Shown here piece after piece: positions 23,576 through 35,349 of a stretch of DNA of 64,000 nucleotides. The DNA lies in the NCBI GenBank assembly GCA_006538405.1, contig BJKQ01000002.1:620001-684000 (forward strand). The letters are read 5' to 3'. This DNA is from Hansfordia pulvinata. Taxonomy: Eukaryota > Ascomycota > Sordariomycetes > Xylariales. A model generated the notes under the pieces. The model did no database searches. It saw nothing but the letters and a program-made list of their open reading frames with translations, and was not told where the DNA came from. The position numbers and the translations under genes were made by a program. Position 1 is the first letter of the stretch. Each line of letters begins with the position of its first letter.

Positions 23576-24849
23576 GGATGTGATCGGCCTGCTGGGTCGC
23601 AGCGCAGTCTGGAACGAACGTCCAGTTACCTTGCATTGTGCGAGAGAGAGGCTGGTCGTGAAAGACATGCTCACTCACGACCACTGACCACCAATGGCGG
23701 CTTCTTAGACTGCTTCAGGGGGACAGGCACATAGCGGTCCGATGCAACCGCGGGAGATCCCAACAGCTCCGGGCTGTTCGGGGGGCAGAGAGCTGACAGT
23801 CCCTGACGCGATGGTCGATGGGAGACATGCTACCTAGTACACGATCCATGACAGATGTCGTCACCCCAACTGCCATGCCTCTCTCCAAATGACCACCAAA
23901 ACACTGATAACGCAGCAGCCCGGGCACTCACCGAGCCATTGCTGGCCGCGATGGAAGGGTAGCTCTATTATGGAGTGTCCGTACCTATGCGCAGGTGTGC
24001 GTACTCGTACATGCGGGTTTGGAGTCGCATCGTCTGCAATCCAATCCCTCCAGACTGCCCGCTGCCTTTCTCTTCTCACCTTCCCCATCCATCTTGCGCA
24101 TTGGCGCCGGGGGCTCCGCGGGCGCTTTTCTGTGTCCTGTCCTCTGATCGGCGCCCGCTCGCTGCTAACTACTACCTGAGGCAAGGCCACTAACTAGACC
24201 AGGGTCGAGTCCGCTTTCGCCCCTCCCACCCAGCGAACCCCCCAGCAAACCCCACGTTCTCGTTCGCCTTGGGGATGGACTGACAGGATATGGTGGGAGA
24301 GAGGGGGGGGTGAAGGGGAATTGATCCCACTCGCAGCATTCGTCTGCGCATTCTCCCGCTCTCAACTCATCCCGGAACCTGTCGAGCCAGGACGCGGCAA
24401 CTCGAGAGATGGACGCAGAGTCCGTCGACACGGCCAGCGACACGGGAGGGAGGCCGAGGGGGAGGGGCACATGGGGAGAAGACGAGGCATTTCGCAAAGC
24501 CAGCGGGACCAGCCCATTTCATTTGGCGTGTCGGTGGCGAGTCGTCGACCTGCTCGCCGACTGGAGGGTTCATAAAGACGGTGGAGGCTTGTTTCACATT
24601 GGAGAGAAAGAGAAGAAAAAAAAAAACACTTGCCTCTTCGCCACCACCGCCCTCTTCCCTCCCCCCTCTGCGATCCCGGCTGCGTGGCACGTACCGAGCT
24701 GATGGCACACAACGTGGGCGCCACGACGCAGGTCGACCGTCAGCCTGGGGATGGGGAGGCCATACATGGAGAGTGGTTGCCCTGTCTTGCGCCGGCGGTG
24801 GCGGGGCGAACTCCCCAGGGCCGGCACGCCTCTTTGACGTTTCAGGAAA

Positions 24850-24856
<7 letters not shown>

Positions 24857-24886
<30 letters not shown>
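24857..24886 (+). repeat. (GA)n microsatellite
   Basis: An uninterrupted GA dinucleotide tract of about 15 units lies in the intergenic region. Confidence 0.9.
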
Positions 24887-24888
<2 letters not shown>

Positions 24889-25309
24889 CATGGCTGCCCA
24901 CTCGTCGAGGGTCTGCCTCAAGGCGACAAGACGGGTTGTCCACGTCACCGACCACGCCGACACATGGAGCATCTCCCCTGATGAGCTGCCCACACCAGCG
25001 TCAACTCATGGCCGAGGCATGCCGTCGAGCCTCTCTCGGCTCGCTCGGCGGAGGGTGTTTATTAGGTAGAAAGCGGGATGCAGAAAGTGCCAGGCGTATA
25101 CCCCCGTGCTATGCTTGCGTTCGTATTTTGTGTGTGATTAAGAGTATGCTCATTATTCTGTATCGGTACGTTCATACACATACCCCCAAATATTACACGG
25201 TTGGTTTTGTTCTGGATACAGTAGGTACACAGCTGCCTTGGCCCCCGTACAGCCAGCCACTTTTCACGTCCGCCCCTTTTCCGCAGTTTGACCAGCTACG
25301 TACGGTCCT

Positions 25310-25310
<1 letters not shown>

Positions 25311-25344
<34 letters not shown>
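25311..25344 (+). repeat. (CT)n microsatellite
   Basis: An uninterrupted CT tract of 17 units begins a few bases beyond the stop codon of the aspartic protease, in its expected 3' untranslated region. Confidence 0.9.
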
Positions 25345-25347
<3 letters not shown>

Positions 25348-25350
25348 CGC

Positions 25351-25782
25351 TTACAAACCGACGCCGCCCAGCGACGCGGACGCCACCGCCAAGCCCAGCA
25401 GCACAGGAGCCCAGGCGGGCACGGAGAGGGCCGCCGGCGCCCGCGAAGACTCTCCGAGGCCGCCGCCGGCGCCCGAAGGGTAGTAGCCATCGCCATTATT
25501 ATCATCATCATCGCCGCTGCCGGGGGGCGGGGCGTCGGCGGCCTGGCCCGCATCGCCGCAGTCGCCGGCGACCGAGGCGATGTCGAGGTCCGCGGTGATC
25601 TCGATCTCGCGGGTGCCGCAGTCCTGGTACTGCGCGACGTGCACGGCGTTGTTGGTCTGGTCGAAGACGGCTGTTGGTTTCGGAGGGGAGGGTAGGGGGG
25701 CATCACAGTCAGCCATTGATCCTGGGTTTTCTCTGGGTCCGTCGGGTCTCTAAAGAGAGAAGAGAGACACAGAGAGGGAGGA

Positions 25783-25816
<34 letters not shown>

Positions 25817-27313
25817 GGGGGGGGAGAATACTCACTATACATGGACCGCATGACGGTGTCGCCCAGCAGGGCAAAGGTGTCGCTGGGGCTGAAGCCCAGG
25901 TAGCACATGGTGCCCTGCCCCGTGGGGAACTCGCGGATCAGCTCGGAGTAGGGGACGTGAATGACGATGCTGCTGCTGCTGTCGCTGCTGCTGCTGTCGC
26001 TGTCGCTGCTGTCGCCGCCGCCGCCGCCGCCAAAGGTGAAATCCAGCGAGCCGGGCTGCGCGCCGATGGAGCAGTCGACCTCGTACAGGCCCATGCGGTT
26101 GGCGCGCTCGACGCCAAAGTCGCGGGCGATCGAGTCGGCCAGCGCGGACGGCAGCAGCGTCAGCGTGGACCCGCTGTCGAGGAAGGCCAGGATGCTCGAG
26201 TTGCCGTACGCCGGCCGCCTGCCCCTGTCGCTGTCGCTGTCGCTGTCGTCGCCCACGGGCCGACGCCGGGGGGGAGAGAGCCCGATGCCGCCGACGCCGA
26301 CCCAGTACCGCCGGACCTTGTCCGGGGAGAGCGCCGGGTCGGCCAGGGGCAAGCTGGTCAGCGGGCCCGGGCCGAACTTGCCCGCGTCCAGCCCCCCGAA
26401 GAGGATGGCGCCCTCGCCGTCCCGCTTGGACCCCAGGCCCAGGCCGAAGGCCTTGGTGTTGGTGGCCCTTTGCGCCTGTAGCTGGTCCACAAAGTTGGCA
26501 TACCCGATGTTGCTGCCGCTGCCGTGCCCGATGCCCAGGATGCCCGAGAACTCGTCGGCCGTCGAGCGCGCCGCGCCGAACTGGATGCCCTTCAGGCTCG
26601 TGTCTGTGTGTTGTATTGTCAGCGACTTCCAAGAGATGGTAGGGGAGAGAAAAGAAACTAAGGCGCAAAACAAGACTAACCAGTCCCGTAGAGCGAAATG
26701 TCGTCGCGGTAGTACTCGATGGTGGCCCGGCCGATGCCGTACATGAGCGTCTTGGCGCCGTCGAGCCGGGCCGAGGTCGACGAGGCGGCCGGGTCGTAGC
26801 GGCCGATGCCCTGGCAGAACTCGCGGTCGCCCGTGCTGTTGAGGCTCGCGCAGTCGGCGTTCACCCACAGCTCGAAGGACCCCGTGTCGATCTGCACGTA
26901 CTGCGGCTGTGGAGGGTTCCCCATCTCCACTGCGTTATAAGACGTTTTGTCGTGTCAGTTCTGGTTCTTCATTTGTTTGACTCTTCTGGAAACAGAGCAT
27001 CTTCTTCGCCGTCACGGAACAGATGAAGCTCGTCAGCGGCCACACTTACACAAGGCATAGTAGGCGACGTCGGAGCGGTTCGCCAGCGGCGTCGAGGTGA
27101 AGCTGCGCTCGCCCAGGGCGCCGCCTCGGCCGCCCCGAGCCCCCGCGGGTCCGGGTTCGCCGCCGCCGTCGAGTGGACGATGGGGGCCTTCAACATCCGA
27201 CCGCCGGGGCGCGGGCGCGGGCGCGGGCCGGAGCCCGGGAGGGCGCGGCCGGCGGGGCACCATGTTGCCAGAACAAGGAGCAGCAGCTGCAGGCAGCGGA
27301 CGGCAATGGCCAT
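25351..27313 (-). CDS. Yapsin-like aspartic protease, probably GPI-anchored (one frame break)
   Basis: This is a secreted pepsin-type (A1) protease predicted to sit on the cell surface through a GPI anchor. Exons: 27313-27050, 26929-26681, 26603-25836 and 25670-25351; introns have GTAAGT, GTTAGT and GTGAGT donors. It begins with a signal peptide (MAIAVRCLQLLLLVLATWC). The two catalytic motifs are IDTGS (Asp near residue 103) and FLDSGST (Asp near 314). The C terminus has a Gly/Asp/Ser-rich linker and a terminal hydrophobic segment without a charged tail (LLGLAVASASLGGVGL), as in GPI proteins. The frame breaks in exon 1 at about 27133-27144, between two G-rich runs; one added base joins the signal peptide frame to the mature N terminus (LGERSFTSTPLANRSDVAYYA). 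The corrected length is about 533 aa. The third intron carries a G19 run. Exact yapsin type is not resolved. Confidence 0.88.
25806..25824 (+). repeat. Poly-G run inside an intron of the protease gene
   Basis: About 19 consecutive G follow a GA tract (25778-25805) on the plus strand. On the coding strand this is a C run just inside the 5' splice site of the third intron. Confidence 0.85.
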
Positions 27314-29209
27314 TTCTTTTTATGCTTTTCTTCTCTTTTATCCGCCTTCTTCCCTTTTTGAAACGCGGGCGGGAGAGGTGGCTTTCACGCCCAGTCAAAG
27401 CGGGATTTCCCAGACTCAACCATGTGTGCGTTGGGCTCTTCCGAGGCTGATCGGTTGTTGAGAGGAGAAGGGGGGTGGAGGAGACAAGCTTAGGGATTCC
27501 CGACTCTGCACATTGGCACAACCCTCCCTGGTCTATCGATTTCTTGGGCAGATGTCGGAGCCAGATGCGAAGAGGGGCTTCGGAGATGGCTGTGCTCCTC
27601 CGGGGGAAAAAAAAGAGAGAAGAATAGGTAGGTAAGCAGAGAGGTCGGTCGGAAATCGGAGACACCAGCAGACGGCGCCGTCTCGGACGCGGCAGAGACG
27701 CCGGAGTTGATCAGCAGACACGCGCCCAGGCTCTGGCGATGATGACGACGACGAGAATGTAGAGACAGAGAAAAAGGTGTAAAAGACAAAAAAATAAAAA
27801 AAATAAAGGCGAAGGTGCAAGTACAGAACGCTAACAACGAAGAGGCGACAAGACCATGTGAAGGCAAAGGCACAGGCGAAGGCGAAGGCGACAGCAGCGA
27901 CCAGAATCAAGGGACCGGCGAGCGACGGCCGGGCCGCCGAGTGACAGCTTGTCTCATACCTTATACATGTACTACTCGTACAAAGAAGAAGCACAACCCC
28001 ATCGACGCTACTCACGGGCAACGGGGCACAGGCGCGGGCACGGCTACGGCTGGACGAGATCTGCCCCCCCTCTCCTCTGTCTATGGGGCCCTTCTGGGAA
28101 TACGGGCGCGCATGGGCCAACGGGTTCGAGACGAAACCAGGGGGGGGAGGGGGCGGCGGCGGCGGCGGGTGGGGAGACACAGAGACACAGAGGGCATGGA
28201 CGCCCCCCAGATGGACAATGGACCCGGTCTGGCAGCATGAGGCGGTGATGCTGAAACGGACGGGGACGGGGCGGTTTGCCATTGGCCTCTCTGCCTCACG
28301 CCGCCGGTGCGTGCCGATTGGGTCGGGGGGGCTGGATAGTAGGAGGGGAACAAGGGGCTCGGCGCGGCAAACAGGCGGCAAATTCGGTAGCGAAATCGCT
28401 CTTCTGTCTGTCTGTCTGTCTTTCTTTCTTTTCTCTCTCTCTCTCCCTCTTTTCTATTTTCCGTCTTTATCTTTTCTCTTGCCCACTCTCTATTGTCCAT
28501 GTACATACCTATGTACCTTACATAATGTAGGTAGGTGGTCTTCGAAACATGGAATCCAGTGCGCTTAACTGAGTGTTTCGTTCGCAGGTGGGCGTAGGGC
28601 ACCTCAGCGGGTGAGCGGTACTCGTAGCCCCTGTGGGTGGGGCACCGCAGCGGCGCGAATCGGTTGGCTCAGGGCGGCCCTCACTGGACGATAGAGGGCG
28701 GCTCAGCGCTGAGGGACGGCGCGTATAGCGGGGCGGGGGGCCACCACAGAGAGGGCTCCCGCCAGAGAGCCGTCTGTCAGGGCTGTCTGTCTGTCTGTCC
28801 GCCCGCGGCTGCTACGCAACTGGGGTGGACATGGATGGGCGATCGCATCGCTCCGTGGCAGCGGGCCCGCGCCTCCTGTTGGCCTGTGGCAGACACTCCC
28901 GTGCCTACGAGTCTCGTTGGAAACAAAGTTGCTGTCCGAGGGCTGCGCTGCGGTGGAGCTGTGGCTGCCAGGTGTGCCGGTGGTGCGGCGTGAAACACAC
29001 AAACCACCACGGTCAGACCCCTCCCGAGGGCCACGCAAGGCACAGCGGCCCATGAACATCGGATGGTCCTGCGGTACGGGGACTGGGACCTCGTGTCCCC
29101 TCAATGCGATACTGCTGCTCTGCTCTCTGTCATGGCCGCCAAGCACGAGTAGTACGCGTACATACTCGAAGGTTAGGTACCTAACTCTGCATTGTCTGTC
29201 CTGTGCGCC

Positions 29210-29238
29210 GCCACCACCACCACCACCACCACCACCAC
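29210..29238 (+). repeat. (CCA)n microsatellite
   Basis: A near-perfect trinucleotide tract of about nine CCA units is visible. Confidence 0.85.
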
Positions 29239-30515
29239 GACAGCCCTGTCCAGGCCCGGCCCACCCGCACGAGTATCGTAGTAGTGGATCAAGTTCTGTC
29301 AGATGCAAGTGTCTCGCCTTGTCCCCGGGAGCCGCAGGAACTAAATTAGTATATCCAGAGCTCGTTCGTGTGTGAGAAGGCAGAACGGGACTGTGCAGAC
29401 AAGATCGTCAGCCCCCAGGTTCAACGTTCAACCTCAAGCCTCTCACCCACCTCGCCGTCAAGGGTCACTGGCGAACGCTGGTCTGTGCGCGCACCGCCCA
29501 GCTTTGGTGGGCTATGCAGTCAGACAGTCAGTTACTCATGCTCACTGCTGCGCGCATTGAACACAGCAGAGCGGGTGCAGGTGCCCCGGGAACAAGGACG
29601 AGAACAAATCCCCGTGGGAGACGGGGGAAACCCCGCCTCAGCAGGAGACTGGGCACCCACGGCACCCAAGTGTCTACCTCATGCCTAACACACATACCTA
29701 CCTACGCTTACATGCCCAAAATAAAGATCATAATCATAATCATACCAGATCGAGCTGCTATATGTATCGTAACCTGAATTCATGTATCAATGTAGATGCC
29801 GACCTCCTATCCGCATATACTGTCAATGCAATCGCAGACTGACCTGAACGGGCAATGCGACCTCGAATAAGTGATATCCATATATCGCGACCCTGCCTTA
29901 TAGACCAGATTGAAATGATGAAATATGGAATGCGACATGGCAGGGCACATGTGGCATCGCATCGTCTCCGTCCATCCTCGAGTCCGTAACAGCTGAAGGC
30001 TGCGTCCTCAAAGACCTCGCAGAATGGGACTGATGAGAGCCGGCACGGCGGACACCCGCTTTCTTGCAGCAGTCGGCCTCTCCGGTGACTCGACGGCAGC
30101 TTCAGGTCAGCTTCAGGTCGCTTCAACACCACACCTCCCAGCCTCTGCAGATAAGACCCGAGATGTGGAGGCTGTCAGACTCGAATGCTGCTGGGGTCTG
30201 CCGGGCTGGCTTTTGCCTTTCCGATCGCTCGCTTAGAGAGTGGATGAGTCAAGGCCTGAAACCTCCGGCAGCCGCGTCAGGAAGCGGTGACGGGTGACTG
30301 CCTGGGAGTGGTGACTGTATTGCTGTTAGGTCGCCGACCTCACGGCGATAACGACAATAACGGCCACAGCAATGGCTACAACTACGGCCAAAATTGAAGC
30401 GACGCTGTTCAATCTCCATCCTCCTCTTCATTGAGCTTCCTTCCATCTGCCTGCCCAACAGCTGCTCTCGCCAAGACCATCAACCAGGCTGCCGCCGCTC
30501 ACAAGCAGTAAAAAC

Positions 30516-30547
30516 CCACCACCACCACCACCACCACCACCACCACC
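30516..30547 (+). repeat. (CAC)n microsatellite
   Basis: A pure CAC tract of about ten units lies some 230 bases before the Nudix start codon. Confidence 0.9.
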
Positions 30548-30778
30548 GAAAAGCGCGCTGCCTTGAAGACAGGCTCTCACCGCAGCCTCACCTCGAGCCG
30601 AGCCCCTCACCCCCATCACACACGGCGCCCACGCCCAAACCCACTCATCCTCATCCAGCAGTCGCCTTTCTATTCTCTTCCTTTCTCTCTCGCACACATA
30701 CACACACACTCGCTCTCTCTCATTTTTTCTCGCGTCTCACATCATCCCCACCGGACAGGCCAACCCATCCGCGAAACA

Positions 30779-31603
30779 ATGACGCCACCACTCCCCTTCG
30801 CCGTCCCGGCCGACGGCAGCCTGGCGCCCTACGCCGTGTCCCGGGACGAGTGGCTCGCGCAGCACGCGCGACCCTACGTCGGCGTCTGCGTGGGCGCCGC
30901 CGTCGTCGTTGCCGTCGGCGGTGCCGGCGCCGGCGCGGCAACAACAACAACAACAACAACAGAAACGACGGGCCGCCACCGCCGCCGCGGACCGCTACGC
31001 CAGCTGCTCGTCCAGCGCGCCGCCTCGGACAGCATGCCGCTGCTGTGGGAGATCCCGGGCGGCTCGGCGGACCGCGAGGACCCGACCCTGCTGCACGCCG
31101 CGGCGCGCGAGCTGCGCGAGGAGACGGGCCTGGTGTGCGAGCGCTTCGTCGGGCTGCTCAACAACAACAACAACATCAACGACAACACCACCAACAACAA
31201 CAACAACAACGACGACAAAGACGAAAAGAAGAAGAGCACAAGCTACGCCAGCAGCAGCAGCAGCAGAGGCCCGACGCAGGACTTCATCACCCGCAAGGGC
31301 GCCCTGTGCACCAAGCTGTCCTTCGCCGTCCTCGTCCGCGCGGCCGAGGGCGAGGGCGGCGGCAGCGACGACGACGACGCGGACGACGACGACGGAGGCC
31401 TTGCCCTCCCCCGCGTCGCCCTCGACCCGGCCGAGCACCAGGCCTACCTGTGGGTCGACGAGGCCGAGGCCCGCGCCGGCGTCTCGGACGCCGCCGGCCC
31501 CTTCGCGTACACCAACCGCAACCAGCGGGACACCGTCCTCGACGCGTTCGAGGTCTTCCGGGCCCGGGAGGGGGGCGGGGCCGAGGCCGAGGCTCTGGGA
31601 TAA
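30779..31603 (+). CDS. Nudix hydrolase domain protein
   Basis: This single-exon gene encodes about 274 aa. Nudix proteins hydrolyse a nucleoside diphosphate linked to another group; the substrate cannot be told here. The core of the Nudix box is visible near residues 94-118: WEIPGGS, then AARELREETGL, which matches REUxEExGU. The glutamate usually found seven residues before this RE is a proline here, although the catalytic REUxEE part is complete. Two low-complexity insertions interrupt the fold. A Thr run (near residue 60) comes from an ACA repeat. An Asn/Asp/Lys/Ser-rich stretch of about 40 residues, right after the box, comes from an AAC repeat. The ATG at 30779 is preferred over an in-frame upstream extension from 30563, which reads through CT-rich leader. 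Downstream sequence SDDDDADDDDGG is also low complexity. Confidence 0.85.
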   Translation: MTPPLPFAVPADGSLAPYAVSRDEWLAQHARPYVGVCVGAAVVVAVGGAGAGAATTTTTTTETTGRHRRRGPLRQLLVQRAASDSMPLLWEIPGGSADREDPTLLHAAARELREETGLVCERFVGLLNNNNNINDNTTNNNNNNDDKDEKKKSTSYASSSSSRGPTQDFITRKGALCTKLSFAVLVRAAEGEGGGSDDDDADDDDGGLALPRVALDPAEHQAYLWVDEAEARAGVSDAAGPFAYTNRNQRDTVLDAFEVFRAREGGGAEAEALG

Positions 31604-33992
31604 GGGGAAAGGAGGTGGACGGGGGCTTTGGGGGAGAGAAGCAGGGTCAGAGAGCGGAGATGGGGGACGGCAGGCAGGGTTGTTGTTGCTCCACGAGCGA
31701 GCGAGTGATATGAAAGGGAGGGGGCGAGAGCTTTCTGCCGAGATCTTTGGAATTCCCGGCTCTGACTCCTTCTTAGACGATGTCTCTTCGCACGTGAGGT
31801 TGCGATAGATAGCCTCGCGGCTTCACGGGTCTACTCTACGCTGCTGCCTGGAACTATGTCCTTCGACGACACACTGAATATCACCGACGTGACGGGTGCT
31901 GGGAGTGAGCGATGAAGTTGTTGGATAGAACCGGCACGGCGCACCGCGGTGGATGATACGCCACGTGGCATTTCTGAGGACACAAGCGACTGGCACGCTC
32001 ATTACATACAATGTCGTCCGATAGCAGGCCGATCATGACATGCCAAACGTCGAATAATGGAAACACAACGCGTCCAGTGTCCTGCTATGTTCTGTACGAA
32101 GCATTCCGCCCAAAAGACCACGCGGGAGTCACCTCTGGTGAGATGCCGACTATCAACCACTTCGTGGCCTTCTTTCTCTCCGATACGCGTTTCTTTCGAA
32201 GCCGCCCGAAGCCTAGCTCTCATCTTATTGGATGTGCCTCTTATATGTGCAGTCGACATGAAGATGCGCTTCGAGCACCCCGTACATGGGCTGCTGAGAC
32301 TGCTCTCGAGAGTCTCTCGCTCAAGGAACAATGGACGCTCCCCGGTGACAGGTCCCAGTGTCCAAGTTCGGACATCCTGTCCATGTAAATTTCCCACACA
32401 ACGTAGCTGGATGCGAAGGCAACGGCCTTGGTGTTGACGCACCGATTCGGTGCTGAGCCCGACCAGGTTGCACTGCGCAATTCCGAGTACGAATCGAAAC
32501 AAATGCCATGCTTGCGCGACTCGATTCCCTGACGGGAGAAGGAAAACAGCGCACGAGATCGCCTGCTTCGGTCATACCAGTGTATTGCCAGAGATCGGGC
32601 TCAGAACGCCATGCTTACTACCTCGGATGAAGTCTGAGAGTACCGCCAGCGCCACGGCGAGCCGGATGGTAGTTGCTTCCAAGCTGCAGAAAGGGCGGCC
32701 AGGGCACTGTCCTGGCTGCCTGCTGGCTATCAGGGTCCTTCTTCACCGCTTCTGCCCTCAGTTCCCTGCCAGTGAGTAATTTGCTGCAAGCTTACTCGAG
32801 CCCGCCTCATTCGAGAAGAGGTGAGTCACAATGGTCCGCACCGTGTGTCCGAGACCACACAGCCTCCAATGGAGAGACATTGAAACTAAGAAGTCCTGCG
32901 AGGTTGACTCATCTCCGCGTGGAAACATGTAGTTCCTTACCACAGCTTAAAGAAAGGAGGCACTGTGCAAAGTCCGGTCTGGGCCGCTGAACTGAAGAGC
33001 ACCACCGTTCATGTACATTCTCGTTGAAGCGACTCGCACCCGGCACCGTTTTACCTCGTCACACCTGTGTAAGCAACAACAGCCTGCGACGTCTAGGCTT
33101 CTCATATTCGTATTGCATCGCCGTAGCTATCAATTCTCCGTGATTCAAAACGTATCGCACCGCGGTGCTGACGGAGCCAGCTGGGTTTTGACTCGAGTGC
33201 TACTCGGAGTTATTTTCACATAAACGACATAACAATGGCCGCATAGCATGGACGAAGAACAATCAGATTCGAGAGGACACATAGGACCAAAGATGAGGTG
33301 CAGAGAACACAAGGTAGGTACCTGTGTGCCAATTTCAAGAAAAGCAGCAGGCCGTGAAGCTGTAGACCCCAAAAACACACACACGCACACAGACCTAAAG
33401 CTCAAACCGTGTCGTACAGTATTTCAGTCTTCAATGGGGATTTGTTGTTATTTGTACAGTCTACTACCTCGAAATCCATTGTTACACATGATACACAGCA
33501 CGCGCGCGCTTCTGCTGCGAGGCAAGCAAAGCCCCCTCCCGCTAGGCTGCACTGCCGCCACGACCGACCCCCTCCATTCGCGATCGCGGATGGACCAGGA
33601 ACGGAAAGAGACAAGAAGGGACGAAGCCAGACAAGAAAATGAGAGTGGTGACCTTCGCCTCCCCTTCCCGGGTTCACCGCCGCGGGCTCGCCAGCAGGCA
33701 TAACAGGCCTGACTGGTCGCGTTGCGTTTGTGTGCTGCTGGCGTCCGCCCAAGACATGAGGCCAGACCGGGACGCTCCATCCATCCTCACACTGACAACC
33801 CCTTCCAGCCTCTTTGCCACTTATATACAGTATCCTCGTGGATGCGTCGAGACAAGACAGCGCCGCGCAGAGCACCCTCTTCCCTTCTCTTGTCCACATG
33901 GCTAACTCAGCCGTCCTCCCTCCCTTTTCTTTTCCAATCCGGCTCTGGAACGCAAGACCCGCGCGCTCCTCTCTCTCCCTCTCTCTCTCCTC
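31604..33992. other. Convergent intergenic region
   Basis: This separates the stop codons of the Nudix and MRP17 genes. Composition is closer to balanced than in the flanking genes. The longest open frame (32002-32502, minus) shows no family motif and is not supported. I see no RNA gene. Confidence 0.5.
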
Positions 33993-34584
33993 TTACTCCT
34001 CCCTGCCCCAGGCCGGGGCGCCGTAGCGGGCGAGCTCGTCGAGGGGGCTGGTGGAGGCGGGTCCGCGGGCGGTCCCCGAGACGGCGAGGCGGACGCTGCT
34101 GTGGCGGATCATGCGGGGGTCGAGGCTGAGCATGTTGCGGACGTCCTGCTGGGTCTTGGAGGACGAGTCGAAGCGCATGCAGAAGTAGTGGCCGTGGTGG
34201 TGGCGCATCTGGTGCACCGACGTCGGCTTGGGCAGCGCGTAGACGCCCCAGTTGGCCACGCCCCGCACCACGCCACGCTGCTGCAGGACCATCTGCCCGG
34301 CGGCCAGGACGATTCTGTTTTTCGTTGGAGATGGAACGGTCAGCGGTCGAGGGATCAAGCTGAATGGCCAGGATTGGCGGTGGGAGAGGGAGAGGGGGGG
34401 GGGGTTGATTGGGCGACGATTTGGGATTTCGAATGGGCTATCATGTCATCACGTTGAGGGCTTGAGATGGACCAGGCGATATCCGTGCCACGCCGTGATC
34501 CGCCCAGGGCTTTCGGGGGCAAACGCACTCTTTCACCTCGGCAAGGTTGCCGGGACGGGCAATTCCAACGAGTTCGTAGAGCAT
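33993..34584 (-). CDS. MRP17: Mitochondrial small-subunit ribosomal protein bS6m (MRP17)
   Basis: This protein is a component of the mitochondrial ribosome small subunit, homologous to bacterial S6. Exon 1 is 34584-34529, the intron is 34528-34315 (donor GTGCGT, acceptor AAACAG) and exon 2 is 34314-33993, giving 125 aa. Exon 1 reads MLYELVGIARPGNLAEVKE, the normal S6 N terminus. Exon 2 continues IVLAAGQMVLQQRGVVRGV, NWGVYALPKP, the basic stretch HQMRHHHGHYFCMRFDSS and ends with LARYGAPAW. This order and the length match fungal Mrp17. The frame is intact across the splice junction, which completes a GAA codon. The leader upstream is rich in CAC-type triplets on the coding strand. Confidence 0.93.
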
Positions 34585-35327
34585 CTTTCCACCTCCTTTA
34601 TTTTCTCGATCCGGAGGAGCGGGTGATTGAGCCCAGGTGGCCGTGAGACGTCGCGGACGCCCAGTTTAATTCCCTTTCCAAGGGTGCCGATTGATTATAA
34701 CGGTCAGGTTTCTTAGAAGACCTCGATTGGACCCTGCTTCGTGTGTGCAGCTTCGGCCTCTGGGGCGCTTTGATTGTCGCGATCGAAGCCGAGCGGGCTG
34801 GTGTTGTGTCGTGGGGGGATCGCAGGGCTCGGCTGAGCGTCGGTTGATGCGACTGATATCGCGAGCGTTCGTCTCCGGATAGTCTGTTCAAGGAAGAATA
34901 CGTGGCGGTCAACGGGGGTGGGCGCTGTTGTCGTCGTCGTCGTCGCCGTCGTCGTCGCAGGCGTCGGCGAGGTCGTCAAAGTTGCGATGATACTTTTTTG
35001 CAGGTACTTCGCTACAAGCTCGTTCATGGGCTTCGCGCGACGAAGGACGCGTGCAAGCCGTCGTGATAAGATAAGACACAAAGCTACGAGCTTTACGAGG
35101 TCATTGCTGATGTGGATCAAGAGACGTTTGCTTTGGCTGCATATTAGCGGTATGACCATAGACTCCCGCCTGTCAGAATCTTGTGCTTGTAGCCCAGCAT
35201 ATTGTACTAAAGAAGTTATGATATTGACGCAGTAGTTCCCAAACAGATTGACCAATGGATGTCACATTGCGCACGGTACATACCGTGCCGGCTGAAAGCT
35301 TCATTGTCCACAGCCATCCCATCTTTA

Positions 35328-35349
35328 CCTACCTACCTACTACCTACTC
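35328..35349 (+). repeat. TACC tetranucleotide run
   Basis: Several tandem TACC units are followed by a TACTAC variation; the same unit recurs in many intergenic places in the window. Confidence 0.8.

Larger units (their letters stand above)
22856..25350. other. Intergenic region upstream of the OPT transporter
   Basis: This should hold the OPT promoter. A pyrimidine tract followed by CCCCGCAG at about 22881-22905 (minus strand) looks like a 3' splice site of a leader intron. A T24 run lies at 23552-23575, a (GA)n tract at 24857-24886 and a (CT)n tract at 25311-25344. I see no gene. Confidence 0.5.
27314..30778. other. Divergent intergenic region between protease and Nudix genes
   Basis: This holds both promoters. 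It contains a (CCA)n tract at 29210-29238 and a (CAC)n tract at 30516-30547. Octamer copies are at 27973 and 28619, and TACC/GTAG-type runs at about 27625, 28526 and 29694. The last 100 bases before the Nudix ATG are C/T-rich with a short CA run, as in a fungal leader. I see no gene. Confidence 0.5.

Noticed and set aside
32002..32502. 166-residue open frame on the minus strand
   Set aside because: No recognisable domain, no supporting splice sites or codon preference.
34713..35255. 180-residue open frame upstream of MRP17
   Set aside because: Thr/Pro repeat composition and position suggest the MRP17 leader and promoter; no conserved motif.
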